Below are positions 19,265-28,141 of a stretch of 64,000 nucleotides of DNA, in pieces. The notes under the pieces are model-generated. The model worked only from the letters and a program-made list of their open reading frames with translations, had not been told where the DNA came from and ran no database searches. The stretch is from positions 62,001-126,000 of the forward strand of contig NZ_RXOL01000001.1 in the NCBI RefSeq assembly GCF_004004515.1. The letters are read 5' to 3'. How positions within the stretch are numbered: position 1 is the stretch's first letter; each line of letters opens with the position of its first letter. This stretch comes from Croceicoccus ponticola (lineage in GTDB: Bacteria > Pseudomonadota > Alphaproteobacteria > Sphingomonadales > Sphingomonadaceae). The translations under genes and the position numbers were made by a program.

Positions 19265-20167
19265 CTAGTTGCGCCGGGCCAGCGGAAGCGCTGGCGTGTT
19301 CAGCAGTGTGGCGTTGCCGGCTTCGATCGATCTGACCAGACTGGCGGCGACCGCCTCTGTTGCTGCAAGGATCGTCAAGCGCTCTTCGCCGATCGAGATG
19401 TTCTCGCTCAGGATACCTGCCATATGGCGGCGATCCTCGACGTCCATCTCGTCTTGCTCTTCGGCGGTTACCCGTGCACGGGCCATTCGATCGACGACCG
19501 GTCGGAATGGCTCAATGAGATCATCGACAAGATTGAATGGGTTTGTTTTCGATCTGTGATGAATGCCGAAGGCCGGAAGCAAGCCGGATGCAGCGCAAGA
19601 CCGCGCCAGAGCCGCGCGGACCACGGCGTATCCGTAGTTCAGCAGGCCATTGCGCCGGTCTTCGTCATGGCGCCGAAATCCTTCAAAAAGGCGCTGCCAA
19701 TAGGCGCGGGCAGCCTGTGCCTCCAGGTTGTCAGGGTCGCCCGAGCCAACCCGCCCCGCCATGGCGGACAAAGCGGTTGCGTGATCACTGCCGATCCCGC
19801 GCAGGACGGCGGCCTGATTTTCGATCTTGGCTGAAACGAGCTTTTGCCACAGCCGCTTTTTCAGCGGCTGGCTCATCCCGATCTGAGCGTGGGCGATGGC
19901 GGCTTGCGCATGATGCTGGTGGAATGACATGAGCATTCCCGCCGGATGATGTTTCGCGTCTGGCACCACCATCGCAACACCGCTTTCCGCCAAGGCGCTG
20001 AGCAGGGAGCCGCTTACGGAGACTTGCGGGGTATCGAGAATTATCCAAGCGATGTCCTCGACCGGGAAGGTGAGCGCCTCATCGCTACCTTCAGGATCGA
20101 CAACGATCTGACGGCTGCGATGCGTCAGTCTGGCGGGATTGGAGATGTGCAGACCACGCCATGCCAT
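19265..20167 (-). CDS. cas1: CRISPR-associated endonuclease Cas1 (type II-C)
   Basis: 300 residues, starting MAWRGLHISNPARL. The metal-site residues are seen as a Glu in DNLEAQAARAYW, a His in LPAFGIHHRSKTNPFN and an Asp/Glu in LVDDLIEPFRP. It is the integrase that inserts new spacers. The ATG overlaps the end of cas9 by 43 bp in another frame, so cas9-cas1-cas2 form one coupled operon. Confidence 0.96.
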   Translation of the reverse strand: MAWRGLHISNPARLTHRSRQIVVDPEGSDEALTFPVEDIAWIILDTPQVSVSGSLLSALAESGVAMVVPDAKHHPAGMLMSFHQHHAQAAIAHAQIGMSQPLKKRLWQKLVSAKIENQAAVLRGIGSDHATALSAMAGRVGSGDPDNLEAQAARAYWQRLFEGFRRHDEDRRNGLLNYGYAVVRAALARSCAASGLLPAFGIHHRSKTNPFNLVDDLIEPFRPVVDRMARARVTAEEQDEMDVEDRRHMAGILSENISIGEERLTILAATEAVAASLVRSIEAGNATLLNTPALPLARRN

Positions 20168-23100
20168 GTGCGGACCTCGGATTTCACTTCGGAACGCACG
20201 CCGAAGCGATCCACACTGTACTTTCTCATGGTTAATAAGGTTTTTGCGCCAATGCTTTGCATCGAATTGCCATTGTCGTCGGCTAACAAGCGGGAGTCTC
20301 TCGGGTTCGAGAGGTTGATGGCACCGGTCGACCTATTCAGTCCCTGAAAGTATCCAGCAAGCAATTCACCCGTGGGCTTTGTCACCTCGATATAGCTTCT
20401 TGGATGGAGGCTGAACTTGAACTTGTAGCTGTCATCGATCAGCGTCCATTCGTCCTCATCCTTGTATGCGACGACAGACCTCACAGGGGGCATCGGCCAG
20501 TCACGCTTGTTCATCACGTGATGAGGGTAGATCGGCACAAGGTAGAACTCGTCTTTGCCCCGCTTGTTGGGCCGCGCAAACACATCAACCCGGACGATCT
20601 CGCCGCGATCTGCCGTGCCGCCCCTGACATGCACGGCAGGCTTTCCTTTTGTCCGAAGCCGAACCTTGCGGATTTCATCTCCGGCAGGGGAACGCGGCAG
20701 ACTGTCAGCAGGCCTTCCGTTTGCGATCCATTCCCGGACAGCTTCAATCACGCCCTGATTTCGTTCCGGGTCTTTGATGTCCTGCAATCGCTTTTCGGAA
20801 AGGTCGGTGATCGACTTACGTTCATAGACGACCAGCGCGCCATCGCGCTTCTTTACCTGCCGCACGGTCGCGGCGTGACCCTCTCCCCGCGCACGTCTCC
20901 GTTCCGGCCTCGCGACAAAAACATTGTCATATGCTTCATTGACCTCCCGCCGGAAGCTGGCGGCATCGCCCCATGGCGGATCAACCTGCCGTAGCGGGCG
21001 GGCAAGGCCTTTTTGTTCCCATTCCTGGTAAGACCGGGTGAGCCGCTGTACTTCCCATTCTCCGATCGCGGCAACGACAAGCGCATCGAGTGCGTGGTGG
21101 CGGGCATCTTCTACCCGATTGCCGTCAACTTTCTTCAGCGATTCCACGCCCCACGCATGACGCAGGGCTGCTGTGAGCCCGCCTGGACGCGTGAAAACGC
21201 GGCGGTTGCCGCCCTTTTCCTGCCGGTCACCTTCCGGGTAAAACAGCTTCACTGCTTCGGCGAGCAATCGCGCTGCATAGCGGGTGTCATTGAGGTTGCG
21301 GGTGCGGAAGCGCTCTTCCGCCTCCATCGCGTTCTTGAGGACATAGTTGCGCTTCTTCGCGCCCCGGAACGCGGTGTTCCCTTCGATCCGGGCCAGAAAA
21401 GTATTCCAGGCATCTTCGCCTTGCGAAGACATGATCCATTCGAAGGGTGTTTGCCCCTTCTTCTCTTGATTTGCCCGCGCCGTGCAGAGCACCTTGTTGG
21501 AGTAGCTGTCATCCCCGAACCGCGACCATGGAAGGATATGGTCGACCTGATGGCTGTTGTCGGTTGCAATGATCGCAGTCGCTGGAAGCGCCTTGTCCGT
21601 ATAAGGGCAGCGTCCGGCCTGTTCCTTCCATAAACGGTATCTCAGCAACGTGTCGCCGTTCACGTCCTCGATGCCCAGCAGTTCGCGGACTTCATCGCGC
21701 TGACGTTCGCGCTCTGCTGTGTTCTTGTCGATACCGCGCTTGATCTCGTTGCGCTTTTCAAGGCTGTTGCCGACATCGCGCGCCATCTCGATGTGCGCAG
21801 CATCTGGTAGGCCCCAGCGATTGCGCATCGCCCAAAGCTGCTTCAGCCCTTCAGTGAGGGACTTTCGCGCGACAGGGTTGGCGATTTCGTCGCCCATTGA
21901 TTTCACCAGCGCATTGAACCCCGCCTTGTCCGCTACCTGTTCGCGCTTGCTCCAGCGGGACGCCGCATGGTCATAGCCGACAGCCACGCAAGCCTGATCG
22001 TAACGCAGCCCCGCATTGAGGTGTGGGATCAGCGCGCGCGCCGCCTTTGCGGAGATATGGCCAGCCCCCTTGAACCGCGAAAACGCTGCGAGGTCTTCCA
22101 GCAGGACATCCACAGCTCCTGTGGGAAGGCCAAGCTTGCCAAGCTCCGTGCCAATCTTTTCAGCCGTTTCGTGAAAGCTGATGACATGGGCGATCTGGTC
22201 GAGCTGCTCCGGCTTGTCCTGCAATTCCGACCACAGCGCTTCGCCTAAGGCATCGCGCAGCTTCTTGGTGCCGTGCATGGCCTCGCCTGTCCGTGCAGCG
22301 ATGTCCTGCGCTTCTTCCTCCGGCTTGAATGTCGTGAAGCGCTGAGCTGCTGGCAATCCGATCCGTTTGCGCACCTCCCTGACGGAGAACTTGGCCGTTT
22401 TCGCGAGATCGCCCGTCGCCAGCGTGATTTCTTCGGGTGTGAGCGGGCGCTCGCCCTCCGGCGTGGTAATGCGCAGGTTCACCAGCTTGCCGAGCAGGCG
22501 GAACTTTTCGAAAGACGGGGCAAATCTGGCGGCGCGCTTTTCGTTCGGCTCGAACTGGCACATACCGACCAGCTTTTCGCTGTCCTGCATCTCCAACTGC
22601 CGAAAGGCGATTGCGCAAAAGTCAGTTTCGAGGGCGGCTAAAGCTGCAGCATTGCCAAGGCGGCGTTGCGCCTCGAACAGCTTTCCGACCTCGTGGATCA
22701 GATCATCGCGGCTTTGGGTACGGTCGAACAGACCATCGCGATTGCGCTTGCGGTCACGAAAATCGGCATCGCGGCCAAACATTTCGCCAACAGTCCGATA
22801 GCGGCCGAGGCGCTCGCGGGTTGCCTCCAGTGCCTTGAGCATCTTCTGATCATCGCCAGCGTTGTTCGCCACCTTGCCCTTCCTAGCCGATTTGAACCCG
22901 CGTCGCTTGGCGATGTGACCCAAGGCGACGGCAAATTCAGCGGGCGAGAGTGGCTTGTCCAGCCCCCGCGCGCGCAGTTCCCAGGGATCAAGCCCGGCCC
23001 GCTTCAGCGCATCCGATTCATTGCCTGCCAGCAATCCGTGGTGCACAAACAGGCGGCGGATTTCTGCCATCCGCTGCGCGCGGCGGCGGATCACCCGGCG

Positions 23101-23286
23101 CAGCAGGCGGTTGCCGCGCCTTATCTGGTTTGTGGGCGTCCGTTCTTTGTCGGTCTCGGGAACGTCGAACATCCACGATCCCATGGCTATGATCTCGCCC
23201 GTTGGGTCGCCTGTGGTGGGGTGGCGCAGCACAGCCCAGCCGCATGATGCAATTCCCAGATCGATGCCAAAAACGAAACCGTTCAT
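20125..23286 (-). CDS. cas9: Type II-C CRISPR endonuclease Cas9 (compact, 1053 aa)
   Basis: The start MNGFVFGIDLG is preceded by AAAGGGGAA, so I reject a longer frame that opens 87 bp upstream. RuvC-I is FGIDLGIASCGW with Asp9. An Arg-rich bridge helix follows (RRGNRLLRRVIRRRAQRMAEIRRLF). RuvC-II is AHIEMARDVGNSL (Glu ~500); the HNH domain is QVDHILPWSRFGDDSYSNKV (catalytic His ~583); RuvC-III is ARHHALDALVVAAI (~730). The last ~250 residues are the PAM-interacting region. All catalytic residues are present. Guided by crRNA:tracrRNA it should cut double-stranded DNA. The size matches short II-C enzymes; no Cas4 or Csn2 accompanies it. PAM is unknown. Confidence 0.97.
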   Translation of the reverse strand: MNGFVFGIDLGIASCGWAVLRHPTTGDPTGEIIAMGSWMFDVPETDKERTPTNQIRRGNRLLRRVIRRRAQRMAEIRRLFVHHGLLAGNESDALKRAGLDPWELRARGLDKPLSPAEFAVALGHIAKRRGFKSARKGKVANNAGDDQKMLKALEATRERLGRYRTVGEMFGRDADFRDRKRNRDGLFDRTQSRDDLIHEVGKLFEAQRRLGNAAALAALETDFCAIAFRQLEMQDSEKLVGMCQFEPNEKRAARFAPSFEKFRLLGKLVNLRITTPEGERPLTPEEITLATGDLAKTAKFSVREVRKRIGLPAAQRFTTFKPEEEAQDIAARTGEAMHGTKKLRDALGEALWSELQDKPEQLDQIAHVISFHETAEKIGTELGKLGLPTGAVDVLLEDLAAFSRFKGAGHISAKAARALIPHLNAGLRYDQACVAVGYDHAASRWSKREQVADKAGFNALVKSMGDEIANPVARKSLTEGLKQLWAMRNRWGLPDAAHIEMARDVGNSLEKRNEIKRGIDKNTAERERQRDEVRELLGIEDVNGDTLLRYRLWKEQAGRCPYTDKALPATAIIATDNSHQVDHILPWSRFGDDSYSNKVLCTARANQEKKGQTPFEWIMSSQGEDAWNTFLARIEGNTAFRGAKKRNYVLKNAMEAEERFRTRNLNDTRYAARLLAEAVKLFYPEGDRQEKGGNRRVFTRPGGLTAALRHAWGVESLKKVDGNRVEDARHHALDALVVAAIGEWEVQRLTRSYQEWEQKGLARPLRQVDPPWGDAASFRREVNEAYDNVFVARPERRRARGEGHAATVRQVKKRDGALVVYERKSITDLSEKRLQDIKDPERNQGVIEAVREWIANGRPADSLPRSPAGDEIRKVRLRTKGKPAVHVRGGTADRGEIVRVDVFARPNKRGKDEFYLVPIYPHHVMNKRDWPMPPVRSVVAYKDEDEWTLIDDSYKFKFSLHPRSYIEVTKPTGELLAGYFQGLNRSTGAINLSNPRDSRLLADDNGNSMQSIGAKTLLTMRKYSVDRFGVRSEVKSEVRTWHGVVCTSPIPPD

Positions 23287-23344
23287 TACTTTCCCCTTTC
23301 TTTCGAAAGAAGCGGCTTGACCCGAGAAGGTCAATCGGCAATCG

Positions 23345-23492
23345 TAACATCGGCAAATCGGTAGGGAAGCCACGGTAACAGAGCTTCACTGTGAAGGATC
23401 ATCCCGAAAGGGAAATTCCTTATTGAAGCATTGATACAGAGGCTTCTGTATTTACAAGACCCTCAACGGGAGCCCGCTGAGGGTCTTGTTGT
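23345..23492 (+). ncRNA. tracrRNA
   Basis: The anti-repeat at 23348-23375 is complementary to the 5' part of the CRISPR repeat, with one G.U and one mismatch over 28 bases. It is followed by hairpins CTTCA-TGAAG (about 23383-23395), CCC-GAAA-GGG, ACAGA-TCTGT and a strong final stem-loop. It is transcribed divergently from cas9, starting some 60 bp upstream of the cas9 ATG. The exact 5' end cannot be fixed from sequence; the promoter must overlap the cas9 leader. Confidence 0.88.
23456..23487 (+). terminator. Rho-independent-like terminator of the tracrRNA
   Basis: Perfect 10-bp stem (AAGACCCTCA with TGAGGGTCTT) extended inside by CGGG/CCCG, followed by the T-rich GTTGTTG. Confidence 0.8.
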
Positions 23493-23902
23493 TGTATGAG
23501 CAGAAAACGGCCGGTTTCAGCGAAACCATGCGGTCGCGGCATCTCCGCTCTAGGTGCGGTACCGAATGGTCCGCTCAGATCAGTCAGAGCAACAGTTTTC
23601 GACGGGACGGACGTCTGATAGCTGGAGCTTGAACGACGCGATCTGGTTGGACGGTGCCATTGCGGAGTGGTTGACCGACGGCAGCTTCCTTCTTGCCGCC
23701 ATGCACCCGTCAGTCCGCAACCGGCCCAGATGCTGTCGAAACGAATGTTCAGCTTGTTTCGAACCGGAGCACCAATTCGAGGCAATCTCGTTCCAGTACG
23801 CATATGAGTTCATCCTTCGCTAGTTTCGATGAACACGAGCGTAGAGGTGCGTCAGGGTGGATGCGGGTGGACTGGCGTTGGGTTATTGATGTTACATGAG
23901 GA
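23493..23902. other. 410-bp spacer without a recognisable gene
   Basis: Short frames occur on both strands but none has a convincing ribosome site or family resemblance. The stretch separates the tracrRNA from a convergent minus-strand gene; I see no repeat or RNA motif in it. Confidence 0.5.
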
Positions 23903-24352
23903 TCAGACGAAAGGCGGCCAGTAGGGCTGGTCGGGACTCCAACGATCGCCGTGCGTTTCTAGCGCAATGACACGCTTCCGCGCCTGAGCGACCATTTTGG
24001 GCAGCGAAGCGGCGGAGTAACCATGTGTCCGATCCATCTCGTTCAGCATGCGGCAGATTTGAGCGACGGTCGCGGTGCCTTTGCCCCATTGTGCGTCGTA
24101 TAAGGTTTCAGCTGCCCATACGTCTGCAACCAGCTCAACCGCGCGCTTAAACTTCTCGTCAGTCAGATACACCGTATCGATTTTCCAGGTCCACGCTCCT
24201 GCCGGGGCCAATTTGGCCCGGCGATCACGCGCCCACATTACACGCCGGCGAAACATCGGGCTGATCGGAGTAGGGTCGCCCTTTTTCCGCGCTCGTTCGG
24301 CCCGCTTGTTTCTCAACCAACGTTTGCGGCGCTTTGCTTCATCGATCGGCAT
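23903..24352 (-). CDS. Hypothetical protein, basic N-terminus
   Basis: 149 residues. The first ~30 are Arg/Lys rich (AKRRKRWLRNKRAERARKK). The remainder is helical with conserved-looking Trp and Tyr residues and ends QPYWPPFV. A segment TVAQICRMLNEMDRTHGYSAASLPKMVAQA could form a helix-turn-helix-like unit. No family recognised. Divergent from the next gene. Confidence 0.6.
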   Translation of the reverse strand: MPIDEAKRRKRWLRNKRAERARKKGDPTPISPMFRRRVMWARDRRAKLAPAGAWTWKIDTVYLTDEKFKRAVELVADVWAAETLYDAQWGKGTATVAQICRMLNEMDRTHGYSAASLPKMVAQARKRVIALETHGDRWSPDQPYWPPFV

Positions 24353-24484
24353 GGCAGAGCGTTGTAAGAGCGCGGACCAAAATTGGAACGAAATAAGCCA
24401 AGCGACAAAACCGATCTTATGCTCTTAATGGGTGGCTCCTCGCCGGGATGTCTGGCGAGTTCTATGAGAACGAAAGGAGTTACA

Positions 24485-24862
24485 TTGTCTGACCAAATAA
24501 GCCCAAAGAGCAATTCCGTTGCCGAGGAACTGGCAGAAGCGCTTCGGAATGCAGGCATCGAAAGCGACGTGCCGGAGTGCGCACCTAACCCTCTAAATGC
24601 AGCATTCCATGCTTTTAGCGAATGCTATCCTGGAAGTTGGAAAAAGGGCTGGGATGAGTTCCGCGAGCTTTATGACACTCCGAACGGACCGAACGCCCAA
24701 TACTATCGGAAGCTCGCCGAACTGTGCCACCGAGCTCTCCGTAGTTACAACCTCAATAACGACTTGAGGGAGCCGATCGCTTTTGCGTGGGGATATTTCA
24801 CCCGCAGGTTCGAGGAGACAGTTGCGGGCGGAGATTGCGAGACTTTCAACGTAGCGTCATAG
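24485..24862 (+). CDS. Small hypothetical protein, 125 aa, TTG start after a hairpin leader
   Basis: I prefer the TTG at 24485 because AAAGGAG lies 5 nt before it; a longer frame opens at 24383. The protein is acidic and helical (SVAEELAEALRNAGIESDV...), ending in CETFNVAS, with no known motif. A 21-nt hairpin (24439-24459) lies 25 nt before the start. A gene of exactly the same length with a similar leader hairpin stands at 43119, also convergent with a copy of the 175-aa gene, although the two proteins show no clear similarity. Confidence 0.6.
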   Translation: MSDQISPKSNSVAEELAEALRNAGIESDVPECAPNPLNAAFHAFSECYPGSWKKGWDEFRELYDTPNGPNAQYYRKLAELCHRALRSYNLNNDLREPIAFAWGYFTRRFEETVAGGDCETFNVAS

Positions 24863-25059
24863 CGCTTGCCGGTGGATGGCGCTGAAGGAAAAACCTCCGG
24901 GATTTCGGCGCCATCCGGGTCGGCGGCACCAGCCCCTTCTAGGACTTCCACGGTTGCTGGAGCGACGCCGGTGATGGCAAATGGAATAGTTGGTCGTGAA
25001 ATGGAAAACCATTTCGCGACCAACTCGACACCTTGCTGCGTTAGCCCTTCATCGACCAC
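24745..25059 (-). CDS. Small conserved island protein downstream of the 175-aa gene (copy 1)
   Basis: 104-residue frame whose first ~60 residues match a second copy at 43474-43704: both have VAKW-x-SISRP-x-IPF-x-ITG and DPDGAEIPE. The shared part supports a real gene, while the C-terminal ~45 residues overlap the opposite-strand gene and are not shared. Its start overlaps the end of the upstream 175-aa gene by 19 bp, suggesting coupling. Function unknown. Confidence 0.55.
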   Translation of the reverse strand: MVDEGLTQQGVELVAKWFSISRPTIPFAITGVAPATVEVLEGAGAADPDGAEIPEVFPSAPSTGKRYDATLKVSQSPPATVSSNLRVKYPHAKAIGSLKSLLRL

Positions 25060-25568
25060 CCGCCCTTGCGCCGTTCAATCAGCCCAACAGGACCGAACTC
25101 CAGCAACGCCGGCAGTCCGCGCAGCGCTTCGGTCTTCAGGCCGTCCATGCCATCGTGGATGCGGAACAGCCGGGCTTCGCCTTCAGTCAGTCCGCACCGT
25201 TCGCAGTAGACCGCCGCGGCGACATCACCGCTGGGAGCGACGACGAAATATTCATCGCCGTGGACCTCCTCGATCCGGTAAAAGTTCAGTTTCGGTGCTG
25301 GCAGGGCGTGAGCGATCCAGCCGACACCCTCACAGTAGGAGGCCATTCCAACCGGGGCAGTCTCAAGAAGCGCATCCAGGCCAGTCCGCCGATCGTCAAG
25401 CAGAGTTTCATCGACACGTTCAAGGGTGAACCCGTCGTTCTCCCTGTTCATGATGATCTCGATTTCGGTGATGACCTCGGAGGCGCGTTCCTCCCCCGGC
25501 GCCACGACGAAGGCGGTGCAGGTTCGATCGCCGCGTCTGACATCGATCTTGTAAAGTTCCATTCGCAT
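25041..25568 (-). CDS. Uncharacterised 175-aa protein (duplicated island family, copy 1)
   Basis: Acidic protein with two alpha/beta segments. Segment A (residues 1-80) has ELYKIDVRRGDRTCTAFVVAPGEERASEV; segment B (about 85-175) has KLNFYRIEEVHGDEYFVVAPSGDVAA and ends PVGLIERRKGGWSMKG. The recurrence of FVVAP in each half suggests an internal duplication. A near-identical copy is at 43671 and a divergent one at 41547. It is divergent from dmeF, sharing a ~240-bp intergenic region that is itself conserved between copies. No known family recognised. Confidence 0.75.
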   Translation of the reverse strand: MRMELYKIDVRRGDRTCTAFVVAPGEERASEVITEIEIIMNRENDGFTLERVDETLLDDRRTGLDALLETAPVGMASYCEGVGWIAHALPAPKLNFYRIEEVHGDEYFVVAPSGDVAAAVYCERCGLTEGEARLFRIHDGMDGLKTEALRGLPALLEFGPVGLIERRKGGWSMKG

Positions 25569-25806
25569 GGTCAGCAGTTCCTTGTGCTGTTGGTGATGAC
25601 GTCACCATGCATGCGCGCTGCGATGGATGCGGGTGGGCAATCTTAGTGACGCAATGGGAAACACAACACCGACGGGCTGCGTGAGACTGTCGCCGGTCTG
25701 CGATGTAAGGCTTCTATCCGCGATCATATTTTACTAAGCGCTCTCGCGAGGTGGACATGTTCAGAGCGCGCGTCATGGACCCCCAACATCCGTTCGAGGA
25801 CAGAAA

Positions 25807-26766
25807 ATGCATTCCCACCAGATCGAAGTGCTGACGCATGACCATGTGTTCCTTGGCGATGCTCACGACACGCACGCGGCGAGGACACGCTGGGTCGTCG
25901 TGCTGACTGCCGTCATGATGGTCGTGGAGATTGCCGCGGGTCTGCTAACCGGTTCGATGGCCCTGCTGGCTGACGGGATTCACATGGCGACCCATGCGGG
26001 CGCATTGGGAGTGGCCGCTTTTGCTTATAGCTTTGCCCGCCGGCATGCTGACAATCCGCGGTATACTTTCGGCACGGGCAAGGTCGGGGATCTGGCTGGC
26101 TTTGCGAGCGCACTGCTGCTGGCGGTGTTCGCGGCAGGTATCGCTGTGCAGTCGGCGGAGCGATTGTTCGAGCCTGCTACGATTGCTTACACCGAAGCCA
26201 CCGTGATCGCCGTGCTCGGCTTGCTAGTGAACCTTGCCAGCGCATTCCTGCTGGGTGCTGACCACCACCACGACCATGATCATCACCAAGGCCATGGGCA
26301 TTCGCACAGCCACGGCCACACGGATAACAATCTGCGCTCCGCCTATTTTCACGTTCTCGCAGACGCGCTGACCTCGGTGCTTGCAATCGGCGCTCTGCTG
26401 GCCGGCCGCTACCTCGGCTGGGTATGGATGGATGCGGCTATGGGACTGGTGGGGGCCGCCGTAATTGGCCGCTGGTCCTGGGGTCTGATGCGCGATACCG
26501 GCGCCGTGCTGCTCGATGCAACATCGACGGCGGATCTCGAAGGTGAGGTGCGCGAGGCAATTGAGGATGGCGACGCGCGCATCGTTGATCTGCACGTCTG
26601 GCAGGTCGGACCAGGGAAATTCGCTGCTGTCGTCTCGTTGGTCGCGGAGAGCCCGCTCGCACCCACGGACTATGCTAAGCGCGCGCAGATCCATGAGGAG
26701 CTCGTCCACATTACGGTCGAAGCCCATCGCTGTCCCGGTCCTCACCGAAACCTACACGCCGCCTGA
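25807..26766 (+). CDS. dmeF: Cation diffusion facilitator, DmeF-like Co/Ni efflux transporter (copy 1)
   Basis: 319 residues. The N-terminus MHSHQIEVLTHDHVFLGDAHD matches DmeF-type CDF proteins. Six membrane segments follow, with the metal-site motifs ADGIHMATHAG (TM2) and HVLADALTSVLAIGALLAG (TM5). A His-rich cytoplasmic loop (alternating HHHDHDHHQGHGHSHSHGH elements, ~residues 150-170) lies between TM4 and TM5. It exports divalent metal from cytoplasm to periplasm; Co/Ni is inferred from the family, Zn/Cd remain possible. A second copy at 44433 differs in only a small fraction of residues. Confidence 0.92.
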   Translation: MHSHQIEVLTHDHVFLGDAHDTHAARTRWVVVLTAVMMVVEIAAGLLTGSMALLADGIHMATHAGALGVAAFAYSFARRHADNPRYTFGTGKVGDLAGFASALLLAVFAAGIAVQSAERLFEPATIAYTEATVIAVLGLLVNLASAFLLGADHHHDHDHHQGHGHSHSHGHTDNNLRSAYFHVLADALTSVLAIGALLAGRYLGWVWMDAAMGLVGAAVIGRWSWGLMRDTGAVLLDATSTADLEGEVREAIEDGDARIVDLHVWQVGPGKFAAVVSLVAESPLAPTDYAKRAQIHEELVHITVEAHRCPGPHRNLHAA

Positions 26767-26836
26767 GGTTTCGGGCCGATCACACGTCACCACCTTTGCT
26801 GGCAGCAACCCGATCGGTAAGGCATCCTTGCTTGGA

Positions 26837-28141
26837 TCAGATCGGGGCCTCAGTTCTGGAGGGAAGGGCGATGCGTGTTTCCCACGCGACCCATGCAGCG
26901 GTCATCAGGGCGGAGCCGATCCAGAATATTGCCCGGAAAGGCAGATCGTTGCCGAAGCCCATCCGCAGCAGCAGGGTCATCGCCAGCACCAGCGGAATGC
27001 CGTAGACAACGCCGTTCCAGGCGGCCCTGATCCGCGGCTGGTGAACGCCACGACGCTCACGTTTGCCAAGCCAGATGTAGACGCCGGTCGCGGATATGAC
27101 GGTCAGAGCGATGCCAAAAACCAGATAAGCGAGCTTCACTGGCAAGCCGCCGTAGGTTCCGAAGTGCAGCTTGTAGGTCGAAGCAGTTGCCTGCTGACCC
27201 AGCTCGCCATCGGCGAGACCTGCGGTGTCCAGTAGACGTCCGGCCGCATCGAACGCGTAGTATTCGCCGAAGATAAGACGGCGATCATGCGAACCGACGA
27301 TCTGGACGTGCTGACCAGCCGTCAGGGGATCGTGCACGATTACATAAGTAACCGTTACATTAGGATGATGCGATGCCATGTACCGCAGTGCGGTCGCGAC
27401 ATCGGGCAGCGGGGCGGGCGTCGCGTCGGGTTCGCCCTCCTCTCCGAAGATCGGGCCATAGACCGCCTCGACGTCGCCGTCGTAGTCGATCGTGGCGATG
27501 GTCCAGGCGGTTACGGTCGCCATGCCGATCAGCGCACCGGTCAGCGCGATCGCCAGCGAGAACGGTAGCGACCAAACGCTCAACCGGTTGTGCCAGTCAG
27601 CCAGGCCGACACCGTTACCGTTTCTGGCGCGCAGGCGAAAGGCGTCGCGGAAGATGCGCGGATGGGCGATGACCCCGGACAGGGCGAGTGCCAGCATCAT
27701 TACGCCCAGTGCGCCGACGAAGGTGATGCCGACGGGGCTCGGCAGGTTCAGCGTGTAATGTAACTTGATGAGGAAGTCGGACCAGGCGATCTCCTCCGGC
27801 ATGGCAAGCGAGCCGTCGGTGTTGACATGAACGGCCTGGGTATCTGTGGTAATCGTCGTGCGGGGCAGGTCATTCACCGGAAGATGCACGAAGAGATGCA
27901 TGGTAACGGGCTTGCCAGCTTCTTCCGCAATTATCGCCGCGACGGCCTTCTGCACGCTGTCGGGATCGATCGCGGTCATCTCCGGGGCGCCGGGCTGTTC
28001 CAGTCGTTGCAACTCGGCATAAAAGACCGACAGGGTTCCGGTCAGCGAGACAAGGTAGAGCAACGCGCCGGCCATAAGGCCGATCGCGGCGTGGGCCGAC
28101 AGGGCCCGCTTCACGGTTCCGGGTTCCGGTGCGGTGGTCAT
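26837..28141 (-). CDS. PepSY-associated membrane protein (ferric-siderophore reductase-like)
   Basis: 434 residues from the ATG at 28141, which overlaps the upstream gene by 4 bp. A first membrane helix (AIGLMAGALLYLVSLTGTLSVF) opens the PepSY-TM architecture, with further helices near residues 145-165, 190-215, 330-360 and 375-420. Periplasmic PepSY-like domains lie between. His residues in the helices (for example KLHYTLNLP, WHNRLSVWS) may bind haem. Such proteins beside TonB receptors reduce or process ferric siderophores. Third gene of the receptor operon. Confidence 0.87.
   Translation of the reverse strand: MTTAPEPGTVKRALSAHAAIGLMAGALLYLVSLTGTLSVFYAELQRLEQPGAPEMTAIDPDSVQKAVAAIIAEEAGKPVTMHLFVHLPVNDLPRTTITTDTQAVHVNTDGSLAMPEEIAWSDFLIKLHYTLNLPSPVGITFVGALGVMMLALALSGVIAHPRIFRDAFRLRARNGNGVGLADWHNRLSVWSLPFSLAIALTGALIGMATVTAWTIATIDYDGDVEAVYGPIFGEEGEPDATPAPLPDVATALRYMASHHPNVTVTYVIVHDPLTAGQHVQIVGSHDRRLIFGEYYAFDAAGRLLDTAGLADGELGQQATASTYKLHFGTYGGLPVKLAYLVFGIALTVISATGVYIWLGKRERRGVHQPRIRAAWNGVVYGIPLVLAMTLLLRMGFGNDLPFRAIFWIGSALMTAAWVAWETRIALPSRTEAPI

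Noticed and set aside
23420-23823. Short genes after the tracrRNA on either strand
   Set aside because: Frames overlap each other and the tracrRNA terminator, with no ribosome site or recognisable family.
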